Assembly: GCF_032854445.1 (NCBI RefSeq)
Contig: NC_088303.1
Span: 36,649,501 to 36,713,500 of the forward strand
DNA from: Liolophura sinensis
Lineage: Eukaryota > Mollusca > Polyplacophora > Chitonida > Chitonidae
Reading direction: 5' to 3'
DNA: 64,000 nt
The notes beneath the pieces are model-generated. The model did not search any database. It was given only the letters and a program-made list of their open reading frames with translations, and was not told where the DNA came from. Positions 32,701 to 47,200 of the stretch are shown piece by piece. A program made the translations under genes and the position numbers. Within the stretch, counting starts at the first letter, position 1. Each line of letters begins with the position of its first letter.

Positions 32701-35700
32701 TCCGGGCAGACAAAATGTCTCTGAAAGGATATTTTCAGGAGGTGAACAACTCACAGCATGAGTGTGTTGTTTTTTTTTTACTCCTCAACTGTCAGGAAAA
32801 TCTTGCGGGCGATCGTCCATCACCGTCAGATTGCATGTGCTGAAGTGACTGGCTCCCCGTCATCAGGGGCAGAGAATCCTGTAGCAAGCATAATGACACA
32901 TGGTGTAGGCATTAGTCATTTAAAGTTGTCAGACTACAAGTTTGTCGATCAAACGTGCTACTCAACTTCAGCCATACATAGTCATTTGTATAATTTTCAT
33001 CAGTACAATATTCATCTGGAAGGAACTTCCTCAGTGGATATGAAGGTAATAAAGAGACATTGTAACTGTTACACATGTCGGGTATTAATGCAAGTTGGAA
33101 CTACATGTATCTACTAATAGGTGTTCTGCATGCCCTTCCAATGTTCACTGACCTAGCCCTTGGGCTCTAGTTTTAAAATAAAACTTGAAAAACATCTTAT
33201 TTGTGGAAAATGTGTAATATCTCAGTTATTTTTCCTGTTGAAAACATATTTACATGATCGGAATGTCTTGAAAAACAGGAAATTCATAAAAACATCATGA
33301 TCTTACAAAATGAAAAGGTGGATCTTCAGGTGTGTTTACATTCCATTTTGGGTGTTTTAGTGTCTGCTCGTCTGTAAAACGCAGAATTGGTGTCGCCTTA
33401 TGATGCATTTCTAACACTTTCTGTAAAAGGTTTTTAAAACCATTTTACCAACAAAGAAAAAAAAACATGAAACGTAAAGGAACACCAAAACAGTTACACG
33501 GTTAACTTCAGGAGTTGCGTGGACCTGATTCGTAATAGGTAGTTAATTTTCCTGTGCCAGAGCTCCCAGATCCTTGCATCAAATTTATTAGTCTTGCTGT
33601 GATTTACAGGAGAAAGACCGTTCAAGTGTACAATGTGTGAAAAGGCATTTAACCAGAAGGGTTCCCTACAGATTCACATGACTAAACACACAGGAGAGCG
33701 ACCTTACATCTGCGACTTCTGTGACGCGGCCTTCTCCCAGAGAGGTAACCTAAGGGCACACATAAAGGTATGTCGTACAATCGCACACGGGGGCTCAATC
33801 CATGGTACAATAAGCTCTGATATGGCAGAGTTTGTATATCGATAACAACTTCGGATTTATTAGTTCACAATGTTTCGAGGCATGTTGTTTCGATGTACAT
33901 TCTATCGTCGCTGTCATATTAAAATGTACATCAAAATGGTGCCAACTAATAATTGAAAAGTATCTAAATAGAAACCCTGTGATGTTCACGACCCCTAAGA
34001 GCCAGTTACATTGACCTATGATATAAGATATATACATTAACAAAATCTTCTAAAAGGTATAAAAACAAGGAAACTGGAAATGTTTTGGAACAGTTCATGC
34101 ATGAGGAGACTCGTGGCTTTTCTGAAGCTTAGCAGATGTGACTTGTGACATCGCGAAAAAAGTGTATAAAATGTACTTTTTGTCTTGTTTTCACGGTAGC
34201 CACGGAACCCATCTCTGAAATAAAAATCTGTATTTTTGATGATGCAATCTTAATCATATTTTCTGCTAAACCATCACACAATGGGGCATCCAAAACTTCA
34301 GCACTGTCGCGAACAATTAAAAGAAATCCCTCATTCAACTGAAGAAGTTTCCAAAGCAAATCAGGGGTTCATAAAAGTCCTCTGGACGAGCAGGTGTTTG
34401 GTCCGTTGATTGAATAAAAAACTCCATAACTTTGCACTTTGCAGTATCAACTAGGAGGCCAGCTTTGAGGTTGTTTCTGGAAAGAAACATTCCAAATTTT
34501 AAATAAACTCAGTTTGAACATATCCAAAGTTCTGTGAAGCAACCTGTTCGCTTCACGAGTTATCTCTTTTTTGCAGAAATCTTTATGACCCTCTGCATTG
34601 ATTAGATTTAAGAAGGCAATTTTTGGAAGCATGGAGGTGTATGAAATCAAACATGACACATAGTAAGCTTCTTTGGTCTCAACCAAATTGGTCCTCACGA
34701 ATAATTTGACCGTCTGCGATTTCCCATCATTCTGTTTTTGACATTAGCTAGTGACTGCATGTGAGCGCAAGCAGTCTGGCTGATTTCCTCCCCCTGACGT
34801 TAGATGGCGCTAATATCTTCAGCTCCTTTCAAAGCAAGCATGCAGTTTGCCCCTTTGGTTTCGTTTTTGAGAGTCTGAAGTTTGATAAATGGCCTATAGC
34901 AGCTAACTTAAAAATTGCTCTGCCAGATATGAACATTTACTAGTGATATCGATTCGCTGTAAAAGCTTGCTTTTTGTTCAAAGACTGAACATGGAGGTGT
35001 GTCCCAGTTAGGACTTCAGGCCGTTGAGACGCAGCCATATTCATCGCAGGAAAAGTGACAATTCATTGATACATAAAGGAGCATTGTATTTTATTTCTTT
35101 AAATATGTAGCCTCTATTTTAAGGTCATTATACAGTAGTTAATACTTCATGGGGTAAATCACTATTTGTGGGTCTCTTAATTTTCTCATTACCATTGGCT
35201 GATTTTCACGGTAAATTTCATGTGATTAGTACCCTGTTAAAAAGTCAAATCAGATTTCGTTTGAACGGCTTTTGTTGATTGAAATCTTTGGTTATTTTGA
35301 CAAGTAAGGATAATATCTCAGGAGAATTTAGATAATGCACAATACAGAGAGTTCATCTGGATGCACTATTCAGATTATTTTCTAGTATACATTTAAAGTG
35401 TTGCTTGAATTTTGATTTTCTCAAATGTTTTTTTCTATCTTTCGATCGTTTTTGACACGTCCTTTGACACACTTGGAGTGACAACCACATAATCCATAAG
35501 CCATAAATGCTTGACCATTCTCTCTTCATTTATGACTATTGAAGATTTTTTAAAAGTCATGTCAAGTCCAAGTGCTCATGTGAGTTTCAGTCAATCTAGA
35601 CTGATGTATTCTGGACAGGTCTTCACACTTCACTGGACTGGTATCCTGAAATACATGGAACAGTAATTGCCATGTGTGCTGATTATCAGTTTGCACTTTG

Positions 35701-38244
35701 CAGTATCAACTTGGAGGCCAGCTTGAGTTTGTATAAAATTCAGTGATAATTATTTTAAACAAGGAAGTATAATAACATACAAAAATATTCAATTTTAGTA
35801 TTTAGGGTCGGCCGAAACAACCGCCCCCCCCTCAATTTCTGTTTTTTTTTTCTGAAAAACACTCAGTTTCACCTAGAAAGTGTTGGTCGTTATATGAAAA
35901 AAAATGTGCAAATACAGGTTAATACACTATTGTCACTTTGTATGAACCCCTGCAAATACAGGTTAATACACTATTGTCACTGTCATGGATTAACTCTCTT
36001 CTGTTTTCTGTCGCCAGCGAGTTCATCCTATGGTGTCTGAGAAAGATCCCAGTGACTTGTATCGTTGTGAAGAGTGTACATGTGTGTTCAGAAAGCTGGG
36101 CAGTCTTAATGCTCACATCAGCCGCATGCATGTTGAGCCAACGGTAAGATCAGATTCTTATTGCTGATGTGGTGACTGTGTTGTGTTTGTACTACAATAA
36201 TCTGATATGATTTTTAGGAAGAAATCTCAAGGCTTCTCGCGTTTGGCCAGGGAACTACACGTAGACTGTTCAAATCCAACTCTGGCTAGGTGAGCTGTAG
36301 TCCTCCTGCAGTAGTGTGAGCAGAATTTAGATAAGTGAGAAACACTGATGCCAGGTGCAAGTTCAGTCAGAGCCTTTTAAATTTCCCACACTCGTCGTTC
36401 ATAGGGCCTTGATGACAACAGCGCTCCTAGCAGAACACCGTTCATTGTAGACCACGTGCCCTCCACCAGTATGGTATGGATATCTCTGCATCAGGCACTG
36501 GAAGATTTGTTTGTACCTTGCTTGTGGCCTGTAATTTACCTAAGTCATTGTGGTTTACTTCACCCATAAAACTGACCTTAAAAACTTAAAGTGAAAATTC
36601 TTGAGTACAGTGTTACACAAGAATCAATGACCGGCCCCGATAGCACAGTTGGTAGAGCGTCTGCTTCAGAAGCGGTAGATCCAGGGTCAATCCTGGGTCG
36701 AGTCATACCTAAAACCTTACGTGTCTAAGACCTTCCTCGCTTGGTGTTCAGCATAAAGGGGATAGTGCAACGACTGGTTGACCCATGTCAGTATAATGGC
36801 TTGGGCAGGACGTCTTACTTGCCTTCGGTTAGGCATCTCAGTGAGGCAGCACTAGATAAAAATCCGTCCTGCAACAAGGAGGGACATAACATGCACTCTA
36901 AGGATTCCTTCCTCGTCATAAGACTGAAAAATTGTTAAGTATGACGTTAAACCCCAAGCACCCACTCGCTCACTCACTCACTCACAAGAATCAAATAAAT
37001 AAAAAAAAAAAATCTAAGAGACTTGTCTGATTGATGTCGTTCCCCAGGAGCTGCCTACTCAGGTAGAGATGCGGCGTGTAGCTGACCCAGGCAAACAGGT
37101 GACAGATGTGATAGAGCAGCTCCTGCAGCTCTCTGGCAACAATGAGACAGACGATCCCACAACGGACCAACCACTGGAGGCAGATGAAGCTCACTCCCAA
37201 CAGCTCGCTCAAGTCAGTGCATCAGTCAAATATGGGGTTTGCTTCTTACCTTGTGTCATGTGCCACTTTACTCAGTAAATCTGCAAAACTTTAAGTTCTG
37301 CTAATATCGTAATATGTATATTTTATAGTGAAAATTCAGTTGATAACTCACTTAGGTTACCCACACAGAAATTTAAAACAACATGTGTAGTGTTTGGATT
37401 TTACAAATCAACAAAACATGTTGTATGTGGTTGTGTTATAAATCAGTGTATGGAGAATATTATATTAACAGCTTACTTGTCACTTACTGCTTAGTTGCAT
37501 AAGAATATTAACGTGGTCACACACACACACACACACACACACAAATGCTTACTTGACCAGTGGTTTTAAACTAATTTAATCAAACCTGGTGTACGTGTAT
37601 ATATCTGCAGTTGTTGAGGGATAGCTTGTCTTTTTTCCACATTGATCCATACATATAAAGGCATTGTGGGAGTAAAATCAGGCTTATGCCTTGTACATAT
37701 GTGAATTTCTTTGTTCTAGGTCGGTGATGTGGCAGAGAAGGCAAGACAAGCATCTGATATACTGCAGCAGGCATTAGAGAATAGCGGGCTGACCCACACC
37801 TCTGCTGCATCAGGCACCAGCACAGTGATTAACTCTGCCATTGCCTCTATAGCCGGGGACGGGGGTATTCCATCAGGCACTGCAGTCACTTCCACTCTGC
37901 AGGTGCACGATTCTGCCACAGGCACCGTGAAAGCGTCACGTTATCAGAAAGGTAATGGGAGTGGACTTCTTAAATTAAGTATGAATGAATGGTTAGGGCA
38001 TAGCACTATGTGAGCCATGTCATGGTGATGTGAAGTTTAAATTGCTGAGTAAAGGAATCTGAAATGTTATGCTCTTCTAATAGCTGTAAGAACATCCCTG
38101 AGAAATTCTTTGGCCAAAACCTGACCCTATTAGAAAAAGTTGAGTTGATTGGTAGATATTGCTTTTTTTGCTGTTCTATTCTGCCTAATTGGGAACTACT
38201 AGCCAAAATCACTGTAAAATGTTAGAGTTGGGTTGTGTTTAAAA

Positions 38245-38287
<43 letters not shown>

Positions 38288-41200
38288 TGGCTAAATAAAT
38301 GACAAGCAACTCTTGTTTTTGTACACATAGTTCACAAGTACACAAGCTCAATATACATTGTAAGCTGTGTTTTTGGCGCAAGCCCGTTCTAGCAGCATGG
38401 AAATGTTAGTTCCAAGTATGAATGGTATCTTGTGACACATTGTTCTTATAGGTGAATGGTATTCGCTGGCACCAGTGCACATACTGCAGTAAGGAGTTCA
38501 AGAAGCCCAGTGACTTGGTACGGCATATCCGTATCCACACTCATGAGAAGCCCTACAAGTGTACTCAGTGCTTCCGTGCGTTTGCTGTGAAGAGCACCTT
38601 GACAGCTCACACTAAAACCCACACGGGCGTTAAGGAGTTCAGATGTCCAGTCTGTGATAAACATTTCTCTACACAAGGCAGTCTTAAGGTGCATCTCCGC
38701 CTTCATACAGGTCAGTGATAGCTCGTGTGCTCTGAATGCAGCTACTGTTTCACATCTAAGGTTAAAACATTGTTTAGCACTGAGAGGTCAGAGCAAGGAA
38801 ACAGGACTGGTTGGCCCAGTGTCGTTATAACGGGGCTGAGTGTCATGTCAGGTGTCTTCGTCATGATACTTTAGTATGGGCAGCACTTTGGGGGAATTGA
38901 CTCGCTCTGCGACAATAAGATACAATATATGTACAGACACCAAATGACTCTTCATTGTCGTATGATTGAAAAATTGTTTGATTTAAAACCCCAAGCATAT
39001 AGACATATATTGTCAGGTACATAACCAGGTGCAAATACAACTGACAGGAATGAAGTACTCTTGAGTATGATGTAATACTTCGGTCTGTTATGTTTTTAGC
39101 GTGGGTTGATAATCACATGCATCAGCTTTACTTTCAGAGTAAACTTGGAGTTATTTCCCTTTAACCGTTACATGTATATATGAAGGCACATACATCTACT
39201 GCTTCCCTCTTAGATTTAGAGTCCATAAATTGAGGGATAATATGTAATCTAACATGGCATTCTGTTATGATGCACTTCACAGGTAAACTGAACATTAACT
39301 TTTGATAATTAATAAAAAAAAATCACTTTTTTTTTGTGTGTGAAGCACAAGTCAATGTTGCAAATGTGTGAAATAATCCTTTGCGTTGCTCAGTGATGTC
39401 ACAAATAAAACTAAACTGTCAGGCATATTGAGCCCTGATCGATTTCTGTGTTTTTCTTTGTGTTAATTTCTCAGGAGCCAAGCCGTTTGATTGTCCTGAA
39501 TGTGACAAAAAGTTCAGGACCTCGGCCCACCTGAAGAGCCATATCCAGTCCCACTACAAGGACGGAGCCAGCGTTCCTCGTACTCTGAGACGCTCGCCCA
39601 GACGAGCCTCCAAACCAGACGTGGCTATCCCAGACATACCACTACAGGAGCCCATTCTCATCACAGACACAGGTGAGGGTCATGAGTGTCACCCAGAATT
39701 GTTAGGATTTCATGAGCCATTTGGAATTAAACAATGTTTTGCAAAATATTGAATGCTGAAATATGGGGTGCAAGAGATATTTATTTTCTTACCTCAAATG
39801 CCTTTTTACGAAGGGCACTAAAACTGCACAAATTGGAGAAAACAGAAGTACAGATGTATAACACACCACTTTTTAGTTCACCTTCACAAAGTACAAAATG
39901 CAGACGTAGGTTATGTCTTACCCCGAGTATCAGCATCCTGCAAGAGGGAAAGCAATGCTTGTTGTACCATTGTTAATTTGCTGTGGACATATTAGATACA
40001 GTAAAGTACAGTGTGTTTGTATATTGTGTATTAGAATCAATATTTACAATATTTCACGGGTGGTACCTCAGAAAGTACTGCATGTATTGAACTGAGATAT
40101 TACATGCTATAGAGTACAATAACATGGTTGTTGTCATCCATCGCTGATTCACTCTGGTCATAGCATATACCCTTCCATATGTATTTAATAGGTGCCTCCG
40201 TGGCTCAGTCAGTTATCGCGCAAGCGCAGCGTAATGACTCCGGAGCCTCTCACCAATGCGGTCACTGTGAGTTCAAGTCCAGCTCATGCTGGCTTCCTCT
40301 CTCGCTGTAATTGGGAAGGTCTTCCAGCAACCTGTGGATGGTCGTGGGTTTCCCCCGGTCTGTGCCCGGTTTCCACTTGAGTGCGGCGTAAAACATCAAT
40401 CAAATAAACAAATTAATATGTATTTAATAATTTTTGGCCTGAATTATGGACCCAGACCAACCCCCAGCTTCAAAGCTCTTCTGTGGCTCTGCAGAGATAT
40501 TGACCATCAACCAATAGAGCTGCTTGCTGCAGCAAAAAATTTGTGTATGGACGTATTATTTTGCATGAAATGATTAACATTTGGATTTTGTTTTGTTGGT
40601 TAGGGTTGATACAGCAGCCAGCACGTAACACCATGTTTCAGCAGTACCTAGGGGAATCTAGCAGCATGGACCGGCCGTACAAATGTGGTTACTGTCAACG
40701 CAGCTTCAAAAAGTCCAGTCACCTCAAACAACACATCCGTTCTCACACAGGTACAGCTGCATGGGACACAGTGTCGATGCTGAACAACATCCTCTTAAGG
40801 GATATTGGCCTCAGATAGTGAATTTTTAACTTCTACCACTCATGGTTGTTGAAGACAATGTGTTTTCCACCAATATGACATACAAGTTTGTACAGTAAAA
40901 AAGTGAAAGTTTGTCAGTAACTGGCCAATGTTTCGTGGATTCCAGCTTCCTCCACCGAGAAATATTGACCAGCATGAAATGTGTGTTCTAGTCTTGAGTA
41001 CAGCCTTAGACAGCCATGAATCAGTCATTCAGTGTCCCATTCCACTTCATTGGTGTTAATGCTTTCTTCACGATTTATGTCAGTATTACAGGTGTTATTC
41101 TCATGTTATCAAAAGTTGGGTGGTCTTTAGCCTGGTTTCCATAACTGGTATAAAACCTATCCATTGTTGTATAAATGTCAACCGCAATATGTGTTTTATT

Positions 41201-44200
41201 ATTACTGATGTGAACTACCCTATTGCTGATGTGAACTACCCTATTACTGATGTGAACGACCCTATTATTGACCCTATTACTGATGTGAACTACCCTATTA
41301 CTGATGTGAACGACCCTATCACTGATGTGAACTACCCTATTATTGACCCCATTACTGATGTGAACTACCCTTTTACTGATGTGAACTACATGTACTACAT
41401 TACTGATATGAACTACAACACTACTGATGTGAACTACTTTTGCATTACTGATACGAGCTGTTTCTACTGTTTCAGGAGAGAAGCCATACAAATGTTTGAC
41501 CTGTCTGAAGGCTTTTGTGTCTAACGGTGTCCTGAAGGCCCACATTCGCACCCACACGGGGATGAAGGCATACAAGTGTCTGATCTGTGACTGTACCTTC
41601 ACTACCAATGGCAGTCTCAAGCGTCACATGTCCACGCACAGCGAAGTGCGGCCGTTCATGTGTCCTTACTGCCAAAAAACATTCAAAACCTCAGTCAACT
41701 GTAAGAAACACATGAAAACACACAGGTGAGTTTCCATGGCATATACTCAGATACCTTAAGTCATGGGCATTGAACAGTTGCTGTGATGAACACTTGATCG
41801 ACGGTGAAGATGTGTTCAGTGCAATTAAATGAATGTCAGTATAGCTGTTGAATAATCTGTATGCATGTATGCTTTTGTGAAAAAGATAACGTCCCTTTTC
41901 TTGAAGATGAAGTTCCCAAGTTAAGGTGGACCCAGCTTTAATTTAGACCATTGTCTCTTAGCCAATGGGGTTTGGAGTCGGGTAGATTGTGAAGTACTGC
42001 AGTGGGTCAACTGCAGTTTCATATGCTAGCTGCTGTCATTTGTGTGAGGCATGTGCACATTTGAACAGTATATGCAAAACATTAGATCAGGCAAATTAAA
42101 CACCATATTTGTACTTGCTATTATAAGTATGCTATGCTGTGTTTTGTGAGTGATGTTAATACGAATAGGTTGCTTGTTATGGCCTGTGCTTTCCATATAC
42201 AGATGCGAGATGAAAAAAGCTCCTAAAAATGTTTTATGTGACTGAAAATTTCCCCCAAAAGAAGTGCTTTTGTAGAAGCAGATAAATGTGAAAAACTATC
42301 TGTTAAAACGTCACATACTGTTCTGTCCATTTTAAATTATGCATTTGCCTGGTCATTAATGGTCGTGACTTTCTTTACCTGTAGACAAGAGCTGGCTATC
42401 CAGGCCATGCAGGAGGGGCGTGACGGGCAGGGTGATCTGGGAGAAGACGGGGCGGAGGGACTGGAGCAGACCACCACAACTGAGCTGACCTCCCTCACCC
42501 AGGGGGATCTGACCACTACCACAACCTTGTCCTCAGAAATTGGTCAGCAGTCTATACTACAGGAGGCCCTCAACCAGACCATAGATCAACAGCTCACACT
42601 CACTTCTCAGGTACATGTGCTACACACTGACACACAGTGTTCTCATGGACTGGCAGGGAATAATAGTCAACACAGTAAAGCACTTAGGATTTTGTGGAAG
42701 TTTTTATGAATTGATCGTCCTGCTGTATGATCTGGAGTGCCGAGGACGTTTACTGGTAGTTTTATAGAGTTTCACGTGACTTTTCACCAACTTACATGTA
42801 GTACAGCAGAATGATCACGTGTTGAAAATTTCCATGGTGAATTAAATGTTTATATAATGTTGCTGTAGTTTTTTCAAGCAGGGAAATACAACTTTTGTTA
42901 TTACACTTTTGGCCCTGGAGAGCCATTATATTTTGACATGAATGTTTTTCATATTTTGAAGAAAGTCATTGTTTTTTTGTGAATAGAAGATTTCATGTTG
43001 ACGTTTGAGTACCAAAAATTGAAAAACATAACCAGATGCTAGTTATCTTTGACCTAGCTCAAACAGTATTGGGATGTTCGGTTCTATGAAATTTCCTATG
43101 TGACATCAAACAGTCTTCCACTGAAGCCAAAGAGAGGTGAAGTGATGTTGATGGATTCTTGGTTTCATTTTAGGTTTTCAACCCCCAGTCTCTACATCAA
43201 CAGAACTTAGACCAGCAATCTCTTACTCAGCCAAACTTAGGGCAGCAGTCACTCAACCAGCAAAATCTAGGTCAGCAGAATTTAGACCAAACAAATCTTG
43301 GTCAGCAATCTTTTACTCAAAGCCTGCTGGGAACACAGTTTGGCGCCTTCAACCAAAACCAGTTCACAGTTCAGGTAAGAGTAATGAGCACTAAGGGGAG
43401 ATAACTTTTCAGAATCATCTTTTCTTGGTGCACTACATGCACTTAGGTTTTTTGTTCTATTCATCAGCTGGCATATAGTCAACGTTTTTTTGATTCTGTG
43501 TTCATTTAGAATTCAGTATTTGTTTAGCAGCTTATGACCAGACTCCGATAATGCAGAGGGTGTAATAATGATATTGTTTTGTAAATTATTTGTGTTTATA
43601 TTTTCAGGGGAATCAGTTACCACAGGCTATTGATATCAACACGCTAACTCCCAGCCTCAGTCAACCTACCAGCGTTTCTGGGAATAATAATATTGCTACC
43701 TCTCTAGCTAGTACTTCCATGCAGAACATACTACAGACCAGGTAAGCCCTGGCTCTTTTTCCCTACGGGATAGCAATTCTCGGTGTGCATCCCGACATAT
43801 CTGAGTTTAGGGGAAAATAAACAACAGCATGTGACACAATGAAACCTTTGGCAGTCTTGCACAATTCAGTGAATTACAACTAATAAATAAAACATTCATA
43901 CATCCTCCAAAGAAAATGAGTGTTTTGAAAAAAAACATCTAGTTGGCAGGTATGTCAGTCAGTTAAATTTTATTTTTTAAGAGAGGTCATTTACTTAATG
44001 AGGGGCCAAGGGTAAGACAACATGGACTTTTGTGTGATGTGGTAGGACAATAGGGGTGTCTCAAGTCCAAACTCTTTAATTGCTTAAGGTTAAAAAAGGC
44101 CAACTGTGTCATTTTGCCAGTCAATAATGTTAGGCAACTGTTTTGATCACATTTATTATAATGTGAGTGTCTGAAAAGAGTTTCACCAAAAGTATTGACA

Positions 44201-47200
44201 AACACTGTAAAAACTCGAGGAGCTGGGCATTTGTGAACTTGTTTTTAATTGTGCCCCAGGAGACTGGTGATCAGGTAATCAGGTAACATGATACAGTAGA
44301 ACTGTTTTTACTTTTAACAAGTCCGCTTCGGGAGCGGTAGATCCAGGATCAATCCTTGATCGAGCCACACCTAAGACTTTAAAAGAGGAAGTTGTAACTT
44401 CCTCGCTTGGCGTTCAGCATGAAGGGGATAGTGCAACGACTGGTTGACTCGTATCAGTATAATGGCTCGAGCGGGGCGGCTTACTTGCCTTCGGTAAGTC
44501 GTCTCAGTGAAGTAGCACTAGATAAAAGAGCGGTGGAAATCCATCCTGCAACAAGGAGGCACATTACACGTACATGCACCCTAATGATTCCTTCGTCGTC
44601 ATATGACTGAAAAATTGTTGAGTACGACGTTAAACCCCAAGCACTCACTCATTCACTCACTTTAAACAACAAAAGAACTTTAAATGAATTAGTTGAAGAC
44701 GGGTTGTTGACGTATGCAATGCTTGTATGTTGTTTGACAGAGAAGCTGAGTACAACAGTTACAGCGCTGTTTCTCCTGAGGCTAACCAGGCTGATGGAGA
44801 TGATGGGAAGAGGTTTGTGTGTCAGTACTGTCAGAAGGCCTTCAAGAAGTCTAGTCATCTCAAACAACACATCAGATCACACACAGGTCAGTAGCTAAGG
44901 GCTGTCTGCAGCTTCTGTGGGCAAATTTGGGTTTAAACCTGATTTACTGATTATGAGTCAGGTATTAATTTCAGTTCTACATCATTGCTTATATCAATTC
45001 ATCCATGCTTCGCAATTTGAATGGATGTGCTGTCTCACTGAATGTATATGGCTGAAGACACCAACCATGACACAACACCATGTCACAGCATACTACATGT
45101 AATACTACGCAGACTGAGCATAGAAGCTTTAAGCATCAAAGCCACATATATAGTTTCAGGGTGATTTGTTTGATTGAACTCCGATTTTGAACATCCCCGA
45201 GCCACGTGTAATTACAGAGTAATGTCCCTTGGTAGTGTGATGTCATAACGTAATAGCATGGTTGTTCAAATCTACACCTTGGTGGTTTGTTGATGGACTT
45301 ATCAGGCTAACTAGTACATCTATCAGTCTAAATAACATGAACAAGGTTGAAGCCTTACCTCTTTCGGGTCTGGAATTTCAGACTTGGTATATGGAATCTT
45401 TCCATGGGCAAATTACATTCCTATGTGAAATGAGATTAAAATTAAATTTGTGCTTTTTTCTTGGCCGCACAGAAATGATGAGTTTAATGAACTCTTCAAA
45501 TTTAAATGATTTGTCTGGTTTTTATTAGGCTTCTCCTTTTAGGGTAGAGATAACAAGTGAAAAAATTGAATTCCAAGTGAAATGGCACTTAATAAAGTCA
45601 TTTATTTTATTATTGTTTTCGCCATACTCAAGAACATTTCACTGACCTAACAGTGGCCAGCATTGGGATGGGAGGAAACCACAACCATCTGCAGGATGCT
45701 GGGATATTAATATACAAGTAACACAGCTATGTGTAAGATGAAGCATTGCAGTTTAAGGCAGGTTTTTCAGATTTGTTATGCTGGCTTTCCTGGTGTAAAT
45801 CTACACTTGTGGGGTTACTCAAATCAAATGTGTCAGTAGTTTTGGTAACAGTCTGTTGCACAGTACCAGTAGTGTGTGAATGTGTCATTACAGCTTTAAT
45901 CTCATTTACTTTGTTCGCTTAGCAATATTGTTAATGGTGTCAGATTGTCCTTCCTTTTTTCACCTGCTGATCCCAGCTGAATGGAATGGAATCAAAAGTT
46001 GGCTAGATATGCCTTTGATACTTCGTATGTTTTAGTGGGAAATGATGTAATCATAAGTTAATCCATGGAGCTATTTTACCTAGAATTATCTGTGGTGGAT
46101 AGTCGTTAACCGGAGCATTACCCGTGTTACAGGAGAGAAGCCATACAAGTGTGTGACATGTAAAAGGAGGTTTGTGTCAACAGGTGTGCTAAAGGCTCAC
46201 CTGAGGACACACACAGGTGTGAAGGACTTCAAGTGCTCAGTGTGTAACACCCAGTTTACCACCAATGGCTCCCTCACCAGGCACATGGCCATGCACAACA
46301 GCCTGCACCCGTTCAAATGTCCGCTCTGCCCAGAGGTGTTCAGGACAGCTATTAACTGCAAGCGCCATCTGCGCACTCACAGGGAGACAGGTGAGTCACA
46401 TGCGTATATATGCTGGTGTCTGGGGACCTTTTGAAAAAATAGTATATTTCCATCTAAGGGTCAGGGGAAATGAACAGTGGGTCAGGACATAATAGTTTTT
46501 GTGTCAGTGTTTAGGAAATGATTATGAAAATAAATATACCTGGAAAACTTTGCTGGTTTATGAAAAAGCATGGTTCAGTAGTCATCTTGTAACATTTAGA
46601 ACACATTTTGTGTTGATGTTGAATATTACATGATCAGGGTAACAGTTTGAAAAGCCTTTGATTACATATGGATTTTTATTGAAGTCTGGACAAGGTAAAC
46701 TTACGTAAAATTGTATTTTTTGAGAAGTGATGACATGAACAAAAATTGTCTTAAGGAGTAGGTCAAAGAAGAAACTCTAACTTTGATGACCATACAATTT
46801 TGAAGGATGGATAACACGATGTGCTTTCGATAGTTTTGTAATGTTATGTTATCGTTTTTGAGGTTTCACCTTGATACAAAACAGTTTGACATGTTGCAGT
46901 TTTTATACAGAATAATGCTAAATTGAAGAGGGACAAAAATCTGGCAGCATCTTTTTTTTTTTTTTTAATATGGTTTAATGATCTTTTATTTCATTGTTTT
47001 CATTATTAATAAAAATCATTTATCAGGCCTGTAAATGCAATGAATTCCTATAGGCATCTGAATTGAAATAACCAAATTGATAATGATTATGAGGTTCGTG
47101 TTCGTCCAATAGGAGGAGAGGATCAGGAAGAAGAGCAGAACAGGAACCGTCCCCGCTGGTCACGCTCTCTCAGCGTCATTCAGATCACAGACGAAGAGGC

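Larger units (their letters stand above)
33768..36017 (+). other. ZNF236 intron, 2.25 kb, with a coding-like antisense remnant
   Basis: No exon of ZNF236 was found. The minus strand at 34129-34698 looks like decayed coding sequence. A 43-base segment at 34430-34475 recurs at 35690-35735. A direct duplication (35908-35982) precedes the next acceptor. Confidence 0.6.

Noticed and set aside
36632-36705. Functional tRNA genes at SINE heads (also 1730, 18700, 30720)
   Set aside because: A- and B-boxes are present, but stems do not pair along the full cloverleaf and each head runs into a SINE body.
41075-41620. 181-codon minus-strand frame and the plus-strand frame opposite
   Set aside because: Part lies in a 21-bp intronic repeat and part is the antisense of ZNF236 exon 14.
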